64,000 nucleotides of DNA, taken from positions 8,060,001-8,124,000 of the forward strand of contig NC_058153.1 in assembly GCF_011075055.1 (NCBI RefSeq). Direction: 5' to 3'. A model generated the notes under the pieces. It was given only the letters and a program-made list of their open reading frames with translations. It searched no databases and was not told the DNA's origin. Both the position numbers and the translations under genes were made by a program. How positions within the stretch are numbered: position 1 is the first letter of the stretch; each line of letters starts with the position of its first letter. This document shows, one piece after another, positions 1 to 12,480 of this stretch. This stretch comes from Mangifera indica. Taxonomy: Eukaryota > Streptophyta > Magnoliopsida > Sapindales > Anacardiaceae.

Positions 1-1380
1 AGGTGTAGGGCTTGAGAGGCATAATGCTAAAATGGCTTTGGAAGATGTTTGTGTCCCTAGGGAGTAAGATGGGTTGGTTATCATGAAATGCAAAAATTGG
101 AACAAAGCTACTATTGCTCATCATGTTTGGGACATTGCACAGCCTGTAAGCCCTTTAATTTAGGTCAATTATGTGCAAAAAATCATATTGCAAATGAGGA
201 GCTTTTGGGAGATTAAAGCTAATGGCATTCATCTTTAGGCTTGGAGAAAAATCTTGAAGATTAGAGAAGAAATCTATAAAGGTATCAAGATAAGGGTGGG
301 TAATGGCTTGCACACTCACATTTGGTTTGATAATTGGCATAGGGAAGACCCTCTTATTAAGAAGTATAGTGGTAGAGCTATATATGATTCGAGTCTTGTG
401 TGTTATGCTAAAGTGAGCTCTATTATTGTTGATGGAAAAATAAAGATGGCCTTGTTCTAACTCAATTCATCTTATGGAGATTAAACAAGGTATGGAAAAG
501 AGCCTTTATGATGATGAGGATAAGACATTATGAGAGTTAGAGGCTTCTAAGGTTTTCACTTGTTCTAGTGCTTCGAAGAAGTTTCGGGTGAGGAAAGAAA
601 TAGTTCCTTGGCATTGCCTTGTTTGGCATAAGCACAACATTCCTAGGCACTCCATGATAACTTGGATAGCTATGAAGAAAAAGATCATCACCATGGATAA
701 ACTAGTTAGATGGGGCAAATTGGATAAGGCTACTTGTGTGCTTTGAAACAAGGAGGATGAATGCCTTGACCACCTTATATTTTGTTGTGAGTTTAGCTTT
801 AAAGCTTGGAATAAGATCTTTCATTGGTACAATCATGCTTACACCAGCAAAGTTAGAAATACTATGTAAAGGACATATCATTAGCTTGTGAGGGTAACTA
901 TCTTACCTTATGTAAAACTAGATTGACTTGTACCATATACCATGTACTATGGAGAATTTGTGGCTAAAGTGAGGAAAGACACAAGAGACAAGACTTCGAA
1001 ACATAAGAAGATTAGTAGCTTGGAGGAGAATTCTAGAATCGCTTCTAATTGCTAGCTTCCTAATTGTATATTTAGGAATTGGTCTTAGGTTGCTTTGTAG
1101 TGAGTGCTTTGATTTGGTTTAGTCCTTGTTTTGTTCATGTTTTTATTTGTGGATTTGTATTGGGTTGATTGTTTCTTGCTTGCTTTGGTGTTGGCTTGTA
1201 CTTTCTTGGCTTAGCTAGGGGATCCCTAAATAAGTCGGTTGTCTTTAAATTTGATGTTTTGTTCTTGCCAGAGGGTTACTTTGTCTCATGGCAAGTAGGT
1301 ATCTTTTCTTTAACCCAAAGCTTGTCCTATTGGTAAGGCCTTTTTGGTAGCAATACAATTTAATGACAAAAAAAAAAAAA
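1..1380 (+). mobile_element. LINE (non-LTR retrotransposon) 3' end, decayed
   Basis: This is the 3' part of a plant L1-like element, cut by the left window edge. Around 254-460 the plus strand encodes a stretch with the pattern G-x-G-x-HIWFDNW that follows the reverse transcriptase in plant LINE ORF2. Around 568-820 a zinc-binding RT-tail (zf-RVT) domain is readable (KKFRVRK, ITWIAMKKK, then C-x-L, HLIFCCEF), interrupted by an in-frame TGA. A non-coding 3' tail follows, ending in an A-run at 1369-1380 directly before Gypsy coding sequence, so the element appears to have jumped into a Gypsy element. Stops show that it is dead. The 5' target-site duplication lies outside the window. Confidence 0.85.
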
Positions 1381-1396
1381 TTGGGTTTGGGTTCAT

Positions 1397-1747
1397 ATGC
1401 ACAAAGAGAGATTCCTTGAGTATAAGCATTCCAAGTTGCAACCAAAAGGAGATAAACCATTTCAAGTGATTGCAACGAGCAATTGCAATGCCTACAAAGT
1501 GGATATTCTTGGTAAGTATAATGTTAGTGCTACTTTTGATGTTTCTAATCTTTCTACTTTTGATGTAGGTGACGATTTGAGGGCAAATCCTTTTGAGGAA
1601 AGGGGGAATGATGAGAATCAAGAAAGCACAACTTTATGTGATCTATTGCTCATACGTAGGGGTCTATTAACACAAGCTAAAGCTGAAAGGATGCAAGAAG
1701 CTTTAAACAAGCTTATTGAAGATATTTGGACTAAAAACAACTCATGA
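1397..1747 (+). pseudogene. Ty3/Gypsy polyprotein C-terminus (after integrase)
   Basis: An open frame of 116 codons reads as the tail of a Gypsy polyprotein. It has the KERF-KSKLQP-GD-PFQV block, then NAYKVDILGKYNVSATFDVS and DVGDDLRANPFEE, a pattern common in plant Gypsy elements downstream of the integrase core. It begins directly after the A-tail of the upstream LINE, so the rest of the Gypsy element would lie left of the window. The Met at 1397 is internal to the ancestral polyprotein and is not a true start. It ends at TGA 1745-1747, close to the expected 3' LTR. It is a fragment, not an expressed host gene. Confidence 0.85.
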
Positions 1748-2260
1748 AGCTGGGAGAAACATCAAGGCTTAATAAATTTCATTCAAGTTCAAGGATAATA
1801 TATTTGAAGAATTTGAGCCATGAGCATATGTATTATTTAATTATTTTATGTTTGAGATGGGCTAAAATTATGTCTTATTCTACACCCAATAAAAAATTTA
1901 ATAAGTCATTAATTGTGACGAGCTAGACTATGCCTTAATTTAAGCTTATTTACTAGGTTAGGTTTTTTTATTTCTATTCTATTTAACATTCTATTTTAGC
2001 TATAAATTAACTTGTAACCCTTTGGGGAAAAGGAATTTGAGTAGAGTAATAAAATTGAGAGACTTTTTTTCTTTTTGACTCTTTTGAAAATTTTTCAATC
2101 TTATCAAGATTTTTCTTATGGTGATCTGATTTGACTTATCACTCATATTCTCCACTTGTTCTTGAGTGTGACATTGAAATCCTTTTTTATACCTTTGGTT
2201 CACGTTCCTTGATAAACATTAGGTCAAGGTTTTCGCTTGTATAAATTTGATTTAGCCTTC
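1748..2260 (+). mobile_element. Probable 3' LTR or 3' non-coding tail of the Gypsy remnant
   Basis: This AT-rich sequence directly follows the polyprotein stop. It has a pyrimidine-rich stretch and an AATAAA near 2047, as expected for an LTR. No second LTR copy is in the window for comparison, so neither end can be fixed. Confidence 0.4.
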
Positions 2261-3270
2261 TTGGGGTTTCAATTCCTTGCTTTGCTTATGGGTCTCATTG
2301 TGCCCTTTGGGGTTCGCTTCATTCTCCCTCTCGTTGGAAAAAATTTATCTTCAAAATTTCTTCATCAATCTAATGATATACATATACTACTATCATAGGC
2401 TATCACATATGTGTTCCCTTGTTATTGTAAAGCCTGTGTGTGGACAAAAAGGCCTTATAGTATTTATGAAGGAAACATCTTCAATCTAGAATGGTTTTAG
2501 GGTGAATTCAAAGAGAAAGAGCCTTTAAACACAAATATGAAGGTTTCTGACCTTCTCTGTTTGTATATATAATTAACCCTTGACCTTGGAATTGGGTTTC
2601 TCATGTTTTTTATGATTTATTCCACTGCAATTTTGTTTTATAATGCATGAAATTACCCTACACATTGAACATTATGATCATCTTAAATTTTAAAAGACGA
2701 TTCATTGATTGAGTTTTTAGTTGTAACATGAATAAACTTTTGTCTTAGATTTATTTCCAAATGGGAGCTTAAAGTCTTAACCAATCCTTCATATGTCTTT
2801 TGTCATCAATGGGTATTCACTACCCACTGTACTTAGCCACAAATTTACATTATAACATTTTTTGAAAGGAAAATTCATGGAATTAGCATAACATAATTAG
2901 TTATAACATTTGTCAAAATACATGAATGTTTAATGATATTCAACAAAATAATAATGTAATATATCCATTGAAATTTCACATGTTAAAATATACATTCAAC
3001 ATAATTTGTAAATTAAAAAAAAGCTTATAATTTCATAAATTTACAATCACCCTAAAGGTTTAAAACTTATAGTTTAGCCTTCTAGGTGTAACTACACTTA
3101 GGCCCCCCCTCCCTTCCCCCAATCCAAAAAAAATAAAATTACGCCTATTCTATCCATATTCCTCTACCCACAGTTTTTATTACTTTTGTCAAAATTTTAA
3201 CTTAAAATCAAATTAATCTTTTATACAAATGAAGAAATGAAGTCAATAAAACACTGAGTACTATTATAAC
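2261..3270. other. Intergenic, no recognisable gene
   Basis: This is AT-rich sequence with scattered short frames and a C-rich run near 3102-3120. I see no domain, LTR boundary or terminal repeat. Confidence 0.5.
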
Positions 3271-6200
3271 TATGATTCATGGGTAGTTGCTTGACATGGA
3301 GCAATTGTACTGAGGGTGAGAGCCTTATTACTTACAAACTTGATAGAGCCCTTGTTAATGATAAGTGGAAGTTTTCTTTCCCTTGTTCCACAACCGTTTT
3401 TCTCAACCAAGCTCTATTGGATCATGCTCCTTGTATGGTTAACATTGAGACAAATTTTGAACATAGGAAGGCTCATTTCAAATTCTTTAACATGTAGGCT
3501 TAACATGAAAGATTCTTGCATATTGTAAAAAGGTTTGGAACAGGGAATCCATGGGCAGTCCTATGTACAGGCTTGTTTCTAAGTTGAAAAGTCCCAAATT
3601 AGAGCTTAAAGAGTTGAATTAAAAGGAGTTTGGTACATTTCAAAAAGAGTTAAAGAGGCTAGATATAGGCTTGATGAAGTTTAAGGTATACTTGTAGCCA
3701 ACCTTAGGGATGTTGTTTTAAGGTAAAAGGAAAAAGAAAAGGTTATAATTCTTTGCTATTTGAGTAGGGTAGAAGAGTTTTGCCAAAAAAATTTTGAAAC
3801 TCCATTGGCTTAAGAGGGGAGACCAAAATATGAGTTACTTCTTCAAGAGTGTCAATAGCCAAAGAAATGGGAATTTTGTTCAAGGTCTTTGTCTTGAAAA
3901 TGGTTATTTCAGTTATGATAAAAGGACTATCAAAAAGGAATTTGTTGACTATTTCAAGAAAATCCTTGTTGCCTTAAAGAAGATTGAAGGGAATGAGAGC
4001 TTGCTTCAAGATCTTGTAAAATTCTAGCTTTCTTTGGAGTTGGCCAAAAATCTCCCTCAAGAACTTACAAAAGAGGAAATCAAATGTACCATTTTCCTTA
4101 TGGACAATAACAAATCTTCTAGTCTGGATGGTAATGGAGCATATTCCTACAAGATGGCTTAAGAGGTAGTCAACCAAGATGTTGTAGAAGCTACAAAACA
4201 TTTCTTCACCTTCGGCTATCTCCTTAAAGAGGTAAATTGCACTATCCTTGCTTTTGTTTCTAGGATTACTAACCTTTCCTTTTGCAAGGATTTTAGGTTG
4301 ATTGCATATTGCAACACCTCGTACAAGTGTATTACTAAGATTCTTGCCAACTGTCTTAAAAGCATCCTCTCGTTATTTCTCAATAAGGCTCTAGCAGCGT
4401 TCGTGGGGATTTGAAGCATTAGAGACAACATTTTCCTATGCCAAGATAAAAAATTTCAAGGAGAAATAATGTGCTATCAAGGTAGATATCATAAAGGCCT
4501 TTGACTCCTCGAATTGGGACTTCTTCTTTGAAGTGTTACGAACAATTAATATTTCTCCAAGATTTATTGGTTAGATTAATGAATGCATCACTTCTTCGAC
4601 TTTCTCTTTGTGTATCAATAGAGGTGCTTTCATGCATGCTTAGAGCTTTAAAGGAGAACCCTTCTTTTGGGCATCATTGGAAATGTAAGGAAAATAATAT
4701 CACTCATCTTTGCTTTGCAGATGACCTCATCTTGTTCTGTAGAGCTGATTTGAGCTTGGTTATGTGCTTGAAAGAAGTCTTAGCCACTTTTCACAAATGG
4801 TCTGGTCTCAAAGCCAACCAAGAAAAGACAATACTTTTTTTCTAGAGTCTTGGTTGAGGAGAAAATTCTTATGAAAAATGCCTTGCATTTTGAAGAGAGA
4901 GATCTTCCATTTAAGTAACTTGGAGTATCGTTTAAGTCTAGCAAGCTTACGATGCAAGATTTTAAGCCTCTCTCGGACTGAAGAGAAGAGCAATACTTTT
5001 TTTTCTAGAGTCTTGGTTGAGGAGAAAATTCTTATAAAGAATGCATTGCATTTTGAAAAGGGAGATCTTCCATTTAAGTATCTTGGAGTGTCGTTTAAAT
5101 CTAGCAGTCTTACGGTGCAAGATTGTAAGCCTCTCTTGGAATGATTATTTGGTAGAATTTTCACATGGAAAAGCAAATTTATCTCATATGTAGGTAGACT
5201 TGTTATCATTAAAGCCATTCTCTTTAGTATCCAAGTATATCGATTTTCTGTTTTCATCATTCCTTTTGAAGTGCACAAAGACATTGATGCTTCTTTAAAA
5301 GCTTTTCTTTAGGATGGCTCGAATATGAACAAGAGGAAAAATAAAGTGGCTTGAGAAGATTTTTGTGTTCCAAAGGGAAAAGGTGGCCTTGGTATCATTA
5401 GAAGCAAAGTTTGGAATAGAGCGACTATGATGAAACACATTTGGAACCTCTCTCTTGACAAGAATCATTCCTTGTCTGATTGAGGAAAATTACCTTAAGA
5501 AGAAACGCTTTTAGGAGATCAAAGCAAACAACAACAACTCATGGGCTTAAAGTAAAATGCTAAAGCTTAAGAGAGAGGCTAAAAGAAAAATTAAAAAGGT
5601 AATAGGGGATGGTGAAAACACATTGATTTGGTTTTATAATTGACACACTCTTCATCCTTTCTTGGGTAAATTCGAGAGCTGAGTCTTTTATGACTCTAGA
5701 TTAAAAAAATGTGCCAAGCTTAAAGAGATTATTGAGGGTGGGAGATGGAAATGGCCAACGACTAAGTTTATAAAGTTGATGGAGATAAAATGATTAATGC
5801 CACCTAATCCTAATGGTGGAGGAGAGACAACTATATAGCTTTCTTATCACCAAGGCAAGTTTTCAATCTATTCAACTTGGGAAGAGCTTAGAGTAAAGAA
5901 GACTAAGATGATTCGATATGACAAAATTTGGTTTCGGAAACATTATCCTAGATATTCCTTCATCTCTTGGATGGCCATAAGGGAGAGACTAATGACAAAG
6001 GAGAGGCTTATGAGATGTAGACTTATCTCACAAGATACTTGCAACCTTTGTAATAGAGGAAGAGAAAATTCGGATCACTTTTACTTCATGTGTGATACTA
6101 GCAAGGAAATCTAATGTAGTGTCATCTCCCTTTGCTCTTGGAGGTATGATCCTCAACCTCGGTTAGATTATGTTGCCAACTGCACAAGAAGATGGAAAAA

Positions 6201-6691
6201 GGACTCCTTGACAAATAACATAAGCAAACTTTGTTTTGGAGCCATAGTTTATTTTCTATGGAAGGAAAGGAACAACGTGTGCTTTGACAAGGGGAGAACA
6301 AACAAGGAGAAGTTGATTGAGCTTATTAAAGAAATGGTGTGGGAAAAAGCCTCTCAATTCACAACATTGATAGGACAATGAAAAACATGGAGTTTGTGAG
6401 CAATTAGGGTTTGCCTAGTTGTATATGCAAGAAGCCTACCTGATTGGTCTCCTTTTTTTCTTGTATTTGGTTTCTTTGTAATTAATCGTTCTTGTTGGTT
6501 TCTTTGTTGTTTCAGCCTTCTTGTCTTCTATTTTTTCCAATGAAGTAGATAGGACGACAAGAGGTTACTTTGCTTTTATGGCCTTTGGTTGTTTCGGTTG
6601 TTGGTTCTTTATATATCTTTCTTCTTTAATACAAGGTTCTCTTGTCCCATGATAAGACCTTTTGGTTATTAAAATTATTTTTTAAAAAAAT
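3271..6691 (+). mobile_element. 5'-truncated LINE with ORF2 remnants
   Basis: The element starts inside the endonuclease domain (LTWSN, then YKLDRALVNDKW, near 3290-3370). It continues with the linker block LHWLKRGDQNMSYFF (3797), the RT core with FADDLILF at about 4713, the LPFKYLGVSF block (about 5065), and a zinc-binding tail (C-x2-C, DHFYFMC) at 5908-6114. Many stops and frameshifts break ORF2, so it is inactive. The 3' end resembles that of the LINE at 1-1380, including a tail around TTTTGGTTATTAAAA. A weak direct repeat, TATGATTCA at 3271-3279 against TATGAGTCA at 6692-6700, may be the target-site duplication; if so, the body runs from 3280 to 6691. Truncation at the 5' end is normal for LINE insertion. 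Confidence 0.88.
4829..5153 (+). repeat. Tandem duplication of about 163 bp inside the LINE ORF2
   Basis: Two adjacent copies begin near 4829 and 4991, each starting with a CAATACTTTTTT-type run followed by CTAGAGTCTTGGTTGAGGAG. They cover the part of ORF2 after the RT FADD motif. The copies differ at several bases. Copy 1 carries a TAA where copy 2 has TAT in the LPFKYLG block, so the copies have diverged since duplication. Confidence 0.85.
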
Positions 6692-6700
6692 TATGAGTCA

Positions 6701-7775
6701 CAACAAAAATACAAATTTGACAAAAAAAAAAAAAAGAGATAAAAATAACTACTTCTATTTTATAGAAAGATGCATTTACTCGTAGCTTGTTTCCACCTAA
6801 GATTTCTTTACATTTTGCACAAATTCAAACTCTATCATATAAATAAGGTTAACAATCCTATTTATAACTTGGACTTACGATAACAATTGAAATTAACCAA
6901 AAAAAAAAAAGGATAGTAGCAAAAAAATAAGGTAGGCACGATCATTCCTATTGTTGCTTTTACTCACAATTTACTCAATTTTCAGACAAATTTCAAACAT
7001 AACTCGATAAACTAGATATGAAATTAAACTCCTCACTCAAATTCATAATAATGATAAAGAATTGACAAAAGAATGAGATTAAAATTTAAGTTATTTATAG
7101 TAGGCGCAAATCACATTTATCGCAAAAATATTCAAATTTTAGACCTAATTCTTGAAAAATATAAGAAACAACCTACTTGGGTTAAAATGAATTTATTGAC
7201 AAATTTTGTGAATTTTAAATGAAATTTTCAATGAAGAAGTGAAATTGCAACCAGGGCACAGAAAAGGCTAGGATCAAATATGCATTTATTTTGTTCTCTT
7301 GGTGATCACAGTATAATCCCTAAAGTTTTGGCTACTGTTGTATAAACCCCCTAAAAAGACTATTTTAATTAATTACCCAAAAAACACCAATGAAATCAAG
7401 ATCTTGTTGCTTCTCTTGATTCAGTCAAGAAAACATCACATTCAAACAATTAGTATTGTGGTGTTATTCATAATGAGATCATTTTGATGAAAAATAAATT
7501 CCAGTAGCCTACTTTTAGCCTGATGCCTAATAATTTCCAATCCAAGAACTGAAGAGTTTCTTCCTAGCCAGAGACAGTCAGTGATCCAACAGTTATATTG
7601 GAAAATATAAATGAATAGGCGAGAACTGCATTCTAGAAGAAATACAATTCTAAAATTCTTCCATCATCATAAGAATGGCAAATGCTAGTCATAAATTTAA
7701 ATGATGATTGACAATGTTATGCTAAGAGCAACCCAATGGGTTAAGGTGGGCATTCATTTGATCGTACAGAGATGA
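6701..7775. other. Intergenic; 3' flank of the VIN3-like gene
   Basis: This AT-rich sequence has A-runs at 6722-6735 and 6899-6910. The 3' UTR of the minus-strand gene must end here, but I could not choose a polyadenylation site. No other gene is visible. Confidence 0.5.
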
Positions 7776-10700
7776 TCAATGCCAAAGCTTCATGCAGAAC
7801 CCAGCAGGCACAACTGATGATCTCTTGCTTGAGATGCAATCTGAAAAGGTATCCACAAGTTGATCTGCTAGAGATACTGGATCTTCAGCAAAGGTATCGA
7901 TAAACACTTTCACAATCCTTACCTCCTGTGAGGTTGCTCTCAAGCTGTACCAAGTCAAGAATTTCTGCCTGAAGTTCCTTTCTATATGTCCCTCACACTC
8001 TAACCATCTAATCACCTTCACACAGTGCTCAAAGTCCCTGTCTGTAGACTCCTCGTCCTGCCTTTCAGCAATCCTCTTCCTTGATGTGCTATTATCTTGG
8101 GGCCCATCTTCTTTGCCAATCCCATTTCCCATATCCTTGTTGCTTGATTTAGACCTTGCATTCCTTCCCTGTCCATCCTTAAGTATTTCTATCTTGCAGG
8201 GAGTAATCGGCAAACTAGCCTCTGAGGTACCTACATATGGCACACATTCCATGCCAGTTAGCCCTGGGTTGCCTAACCCATTATCCGTGCTCATCTCATC
8301 AATGAGTTGGCCATCTGGTGGGAGCTTCTTCTCGAGCTTTCGAACATCAGAATCAGGCACAGAGCCATCTATGTTGATAATACGCTCTTCTTCCAACAGA
8401 GAAACTGCATCTGCCGGAGTTGCTCCTTCAACCAGAATGGCACAGTCAACAGCATCATCAGATAACATAGCAGAAGCTACTTTATCAGTGTCCTTGCAGT
8501 AAGTAAAATAATTGTTCACTCGATCATCATTTTGGTCCATGGCTGGAGTGATATTGGTTTCATCTTCAACAGATGACGGATTAGACAGGCTGCTACAGTT
8601 AGTAGCCGGGCTGTGACTTCTTTCCAATAATGAGCAGTTTGTTACATCATCCCTGACACAGCCGGATGAGAACCAAACTTCACATTTACCCAACTCTGTA
8701 GTACCAATTGAGGAAACAACTTTGAACTGATACTCAGTAGCTGGAGTAAGTCCTGTGATGACAAACCTTGGATTTGCTGCAAACAATGTACAAGTAGGTC
8801 TAAGTGGATAGTCTTCATGAGCTTTCCGATGCCATAAGCTGTAAGAAACATTTGTACCAAGTGAAGGATCTTCCGAACCCAATACCACCGTTAGAGATGT
8901 TGCACAAACATCTTCAACACTAACCATGTTGGAAATCAAATTTGGATCTGAAAAATAATGGAAGGTTTTTAGAATCAATGCAGTGAGAAACTAATAATGT
9001 TGACTAATCAACAAAAAACCTCATGGGATCTCCATCATTCCAACATTAAGAAGGCCACATGTGTGACAAGGCGATGAGATAACCAACAAGTGTATTTTCT
9101 AATATGATTATTAAGAATTTAAAAAAAAATTTCTTATACCTGTCATTTGTTTCTCATTCAAAATCCCTTTGTCTGGTCTGAGTAAAAATATTGATGATGA
9201 TGTTGGGAAAAGTATACAACACAACAAAAATTACCTTTTATTGCAGGATTGGGCAAGCTGGTGTTGGAAATCATTTCCTCCAATGCTTGCAGAGCACATG
9301 CACAGAGTTTCTGAATTTCGGGTCCTGAAGAAAGCCTGTTTACAATACCCCTACCCATCTTCACAGGTAAACCAGTTAATGGACCCACTTCAGCTTCAAG
9401 CATCTTGACAGCATCTTCAACAATCGTAGAGAGATTTTTGTACTTGTCAGTCCCACTGAGAAGTTTTTGGCCCAAGGAGACACGATAACACAGTATGTCC
9501 ACCCGTCTAGTATCCTTCGCTAACATTAGTTGTTTTCTCCAGCATCTAGACAAATTTAAAACATCAATCACAATGAGATTAAACTTTGAGGTCGTTGAGT
9601 TTGCAGAAAATAAGTATCATTAAAGGCAATCAGCATATGTTATGTAATAATTTAAATCAAATTTTATGATATGAGACTGTATTTAAAACAATGTCATTTT
9701 CAACATATGACATCGGCAGATACCATTGGGGACAATTAATGTAATTCGAAAGAAAGCATAACCATCATTTCTACTACAATGCAATGATTTAAGGCAAAAT
9801 CTAAGAAAGAAGGTGAAGAAGTAAATAAGGACAAATAAGGAAAACAAACTAAAAACCTAATAACTGAGAACAAAATTGTTCAAGAGAATGTAGCATGGCA
9901 AACACTTCAGCAGAGCCTGCCACAGGCTTGTTCAACTTAACATGAATTTCACAAGACTAGTATGATTTGACTGATCTTAAAAGCTTTCTGCCACATTAAA
10001 TCGTTAAAACTCTGGCAGTTTCCTGTCCCAAGCAGATATCAACATCAAACATCAAACACACTGGGTGAAAGAAAAATAATTACATAAAATAATTACCCAA
10101 GTAAATCATTGACTTTTCCACATGCCACACAGTAAAAGCTCCCATCAAGTCCTGGGAAGCATCTACCATTTCCAATTCCAGATCTTTCATTTTTCAAGGC
10201 ACACTCCAAATGGCAAGACATGCCACATGACTCCCCTACAAATGGAGGTTCTGAGCTGCAAATTAACCACAGGCTAGGATCCTTGTTGTCATCATACTGA
10301 TGACAGATGCAGCAAGAACACCTCTTGCAAAATGCATCTTGTACTCTTAAGGTAGCCCTGCAAGCCAAGTTTTTGCAGTATATAGCATTAACTATGTCAT
10401 TGCTACCATTGTTGATAGCAGGTTCATTCACAGGAACAGGGAACCGAGAAGGGTTTTCAGTTTTCCTCTGCCTCTTCGATGTTTTCTGTGAGGAAGAAGA
10501 AGAAGACAGTGGTTCAGCTTCAGTTTTCACCTCATGTTCCGCTGAATTCTTTTCAGAAACAAGCTTCAAAAGGTTTTCTATAATTTTCAACTTAGTCAAG
10601 CCAGTGTATTTCCTTTCTTTTCCCAACTCTGCACATAGGATCTGTAAAATCTCCTGACGGGTCCATGACTGTAGCATTTCAGAGGCACCATGTGATCTCT

Positions 10701-11892
10701 TAGATAATGCATAAACCAATTCCCTCTTTTCCTCTATACTCATCTTACTGCATTTTGATGGATCAACTGCAACTCCTACAGCAAGGGAAAGGGAAAAGGT
10801 TAACTAACTCATCACAGACCACAAAAGATTTTGAACAAAAGTGAAAAGGAAAAGGAAACATAAGAAAAGGCATCATGTTCTGTTGAGAAACAATTGTAGT
10901 GATGAAATACCATTAAAGTTGGCATAAAAATTCTCATAAACCTAGAATTAATGATATCTCTCTTGACATGTCATGAGAGAGATAAAACAGAAACTTAATG
11001 ATATGCCAAGTAAGGACACTTAACCAATCGACATGCAATCCAAACTACAGTCAAAACTTCTTTAATAGCAGCCACTTGAAAGACTCATTTGAAAAACTCT
11101 GTCCAAATTATCTATTCATTATACTAAAAAAAAATTAAAAAAAACTAAATTCAAGTACAAGGTATGCAAAAATTTAAAACTAATGGTTGACTAAAGTTAA
11201 AAAAGGCATTCCCAACCACATCAACTAATGTAGAAATTTTCACAGGTTGCGCTAATTAAAATAGGTAAAGGAGCCTAATGTAGATTTCTTGATAAATGAG
11301 AATAACATAACTATATTTGACTTTGATACAACTCCGCTAGAAGGATCTATATAATATGGAGAAGACATCACTAGGAATACAAAATCAAATTTAGAACTGC
11401 TAAGCAGCCTAGAAATTCACCCACCAAAATATAACTTTACAAACCACAATCTTAACTTGTTGAATAGCATAAAGAACTTGATGCTCTAAAACTTGACATC
11501 TAACAACAAACAAAAGGCAGTGGATGAAGATTCAAGCAAAAAAAGAAACTTCAAAGTCCATTTTTTTCCCCATAACCCACATATATACAGAAATACAAAT
11601 CAATAAGCAAAAGATCAAATCTCCCAAAAAAAATTAAATCAAATTTACTTTACGCAAATCACAAATCCATCAAAGATTCAAGATATAGCCCATGAACAAG
11701 CCAAAATCATAACAAACATTTAATGCTAGGGTGAACTATGTCTCTCAAAATTCAACCATGAAAAGTGAAATATATCCCCAAAATTCAACCATGAAAATCA
11801 AATCCCAGTTGAAATTTAAAAGAAAAAAAACAGATACCAAAAAGTAAAAAAAAAATAAGCATACCCTCAAATGAAGAAGAATCCATAGACAT
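7776..11892 (-). CDS. VIL2: VIN3-like protein (VEL family; PHD, FNIII and VID domains)
   Basis: Four coding exons on the minus strand: 11892-11865, 10775-10097, 9545-9235 and 8947-7776. All introns are GT-AG. The sum is 2190 nt, in frame, giving 729 residues. The protein starts [10 protein letters not shown] (a second Met is at codon 3). It has a conserved N-terminal block (about 21-85), a basic KTSKRQRK patch (107-114, possible NLS), an atypical Cys-rich PHD region (about 143-228), a WRKQL segment with [14 protein letters not shown], an FNIII domain (about 346-436), an acidic linker, and a C-terminal VID/VEL domain (about 645-715) ending MKLWH. Family knowledge: VEL proteins associate with PRC2 to help deposit H3K27me3 in nuclear silencing, as at FLC in vernalization, and the VID mediates protein-protein assembly. 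The length and long FNIII-VID linker fit VIL2/VEL1 better than the shorter VIN3 and VRN5, but paralogue assignment is by eye. No lesion is seen. Confidence 0.93.
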
Positions 11893-12480
11893 GATTGCTA
11901 AATAATAACAACAACTCAGGCTACCACATTACCGTCAAAATACCAGCTTTATCTTTAAAACCTGCAAAGCAAACAATAAGAATATAAAACCATGAACAAA
12001 AAAATTAAAACAACAACAAATCAGAAAATAAAACAAACCCACACGAAAGTAATGATAATAATTCGATGTAAGAGACAGAAAAAAAAGAGAGAAATTAAAA
12101 TAAGAAAAGAATAATAATAGAAATAACAACAAATACCAAAAAAAAGCAGAGTAGAAATTCTGAAGCGATAAGAGAATCCATGACGCTTGATGGCGCTTGA
12201 TGGGAGCCGTAGAATAATAATAGAAATAATAAAATTAAAAAATTGAGGAAAACTTGTGAGCAATTGTGCAACGTCAATGGCGCTTGATGGGTCCTGTAGG
12301 AAGTGGGGTTTTGGTTTCAGGAACCGAAGCTGTAGTGAAAGGAGATTCGAGGACGACTTATTCAATGATGTTAAGAGATAGAAAGAGAGTAAAAGAAAGA
12401 TTTTTCATAGAAAGAGAAAAAATTCTTCATATGTATGTATGTTTGTATGTATGTATGTATGTAAAGAAATAAAATAGCAA
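11893..12480 (-). promoter_or_regulatory. 5' leader and proximal promoter of the VIN3-like gene
   Basis: Upstream of the start codon the minus strand has a pyrimidine tract ending in TTTGCAG at about 11967-11962. This would suit the acceptor of a 5' UTR intron. Farther up (about 12340-12420) the minus strand is CT-rich, as plant leaders often are. I could not fix a donor, TATA box or transcription start. Confidence 0.4.
12428..12464. repeat. ATGT tetranucleotide microsatellite
   Basis: This is a short run of about nine ATGT units with one TTGT variant, in the upstream region of the VIN3-like gene. Confidence 0.9.

Noticed and set aside
8086..8502. 138-codon plus-strand frame over the VIN3-like gene
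   Set aside because: It is antisense to exon 4, whose minus-strand reading has clear family domains.
10307..10657. 116-codon plus-strand frame
   Set aside because: It is antisense to exon 2 of the VIN3-like gene (PHD region).
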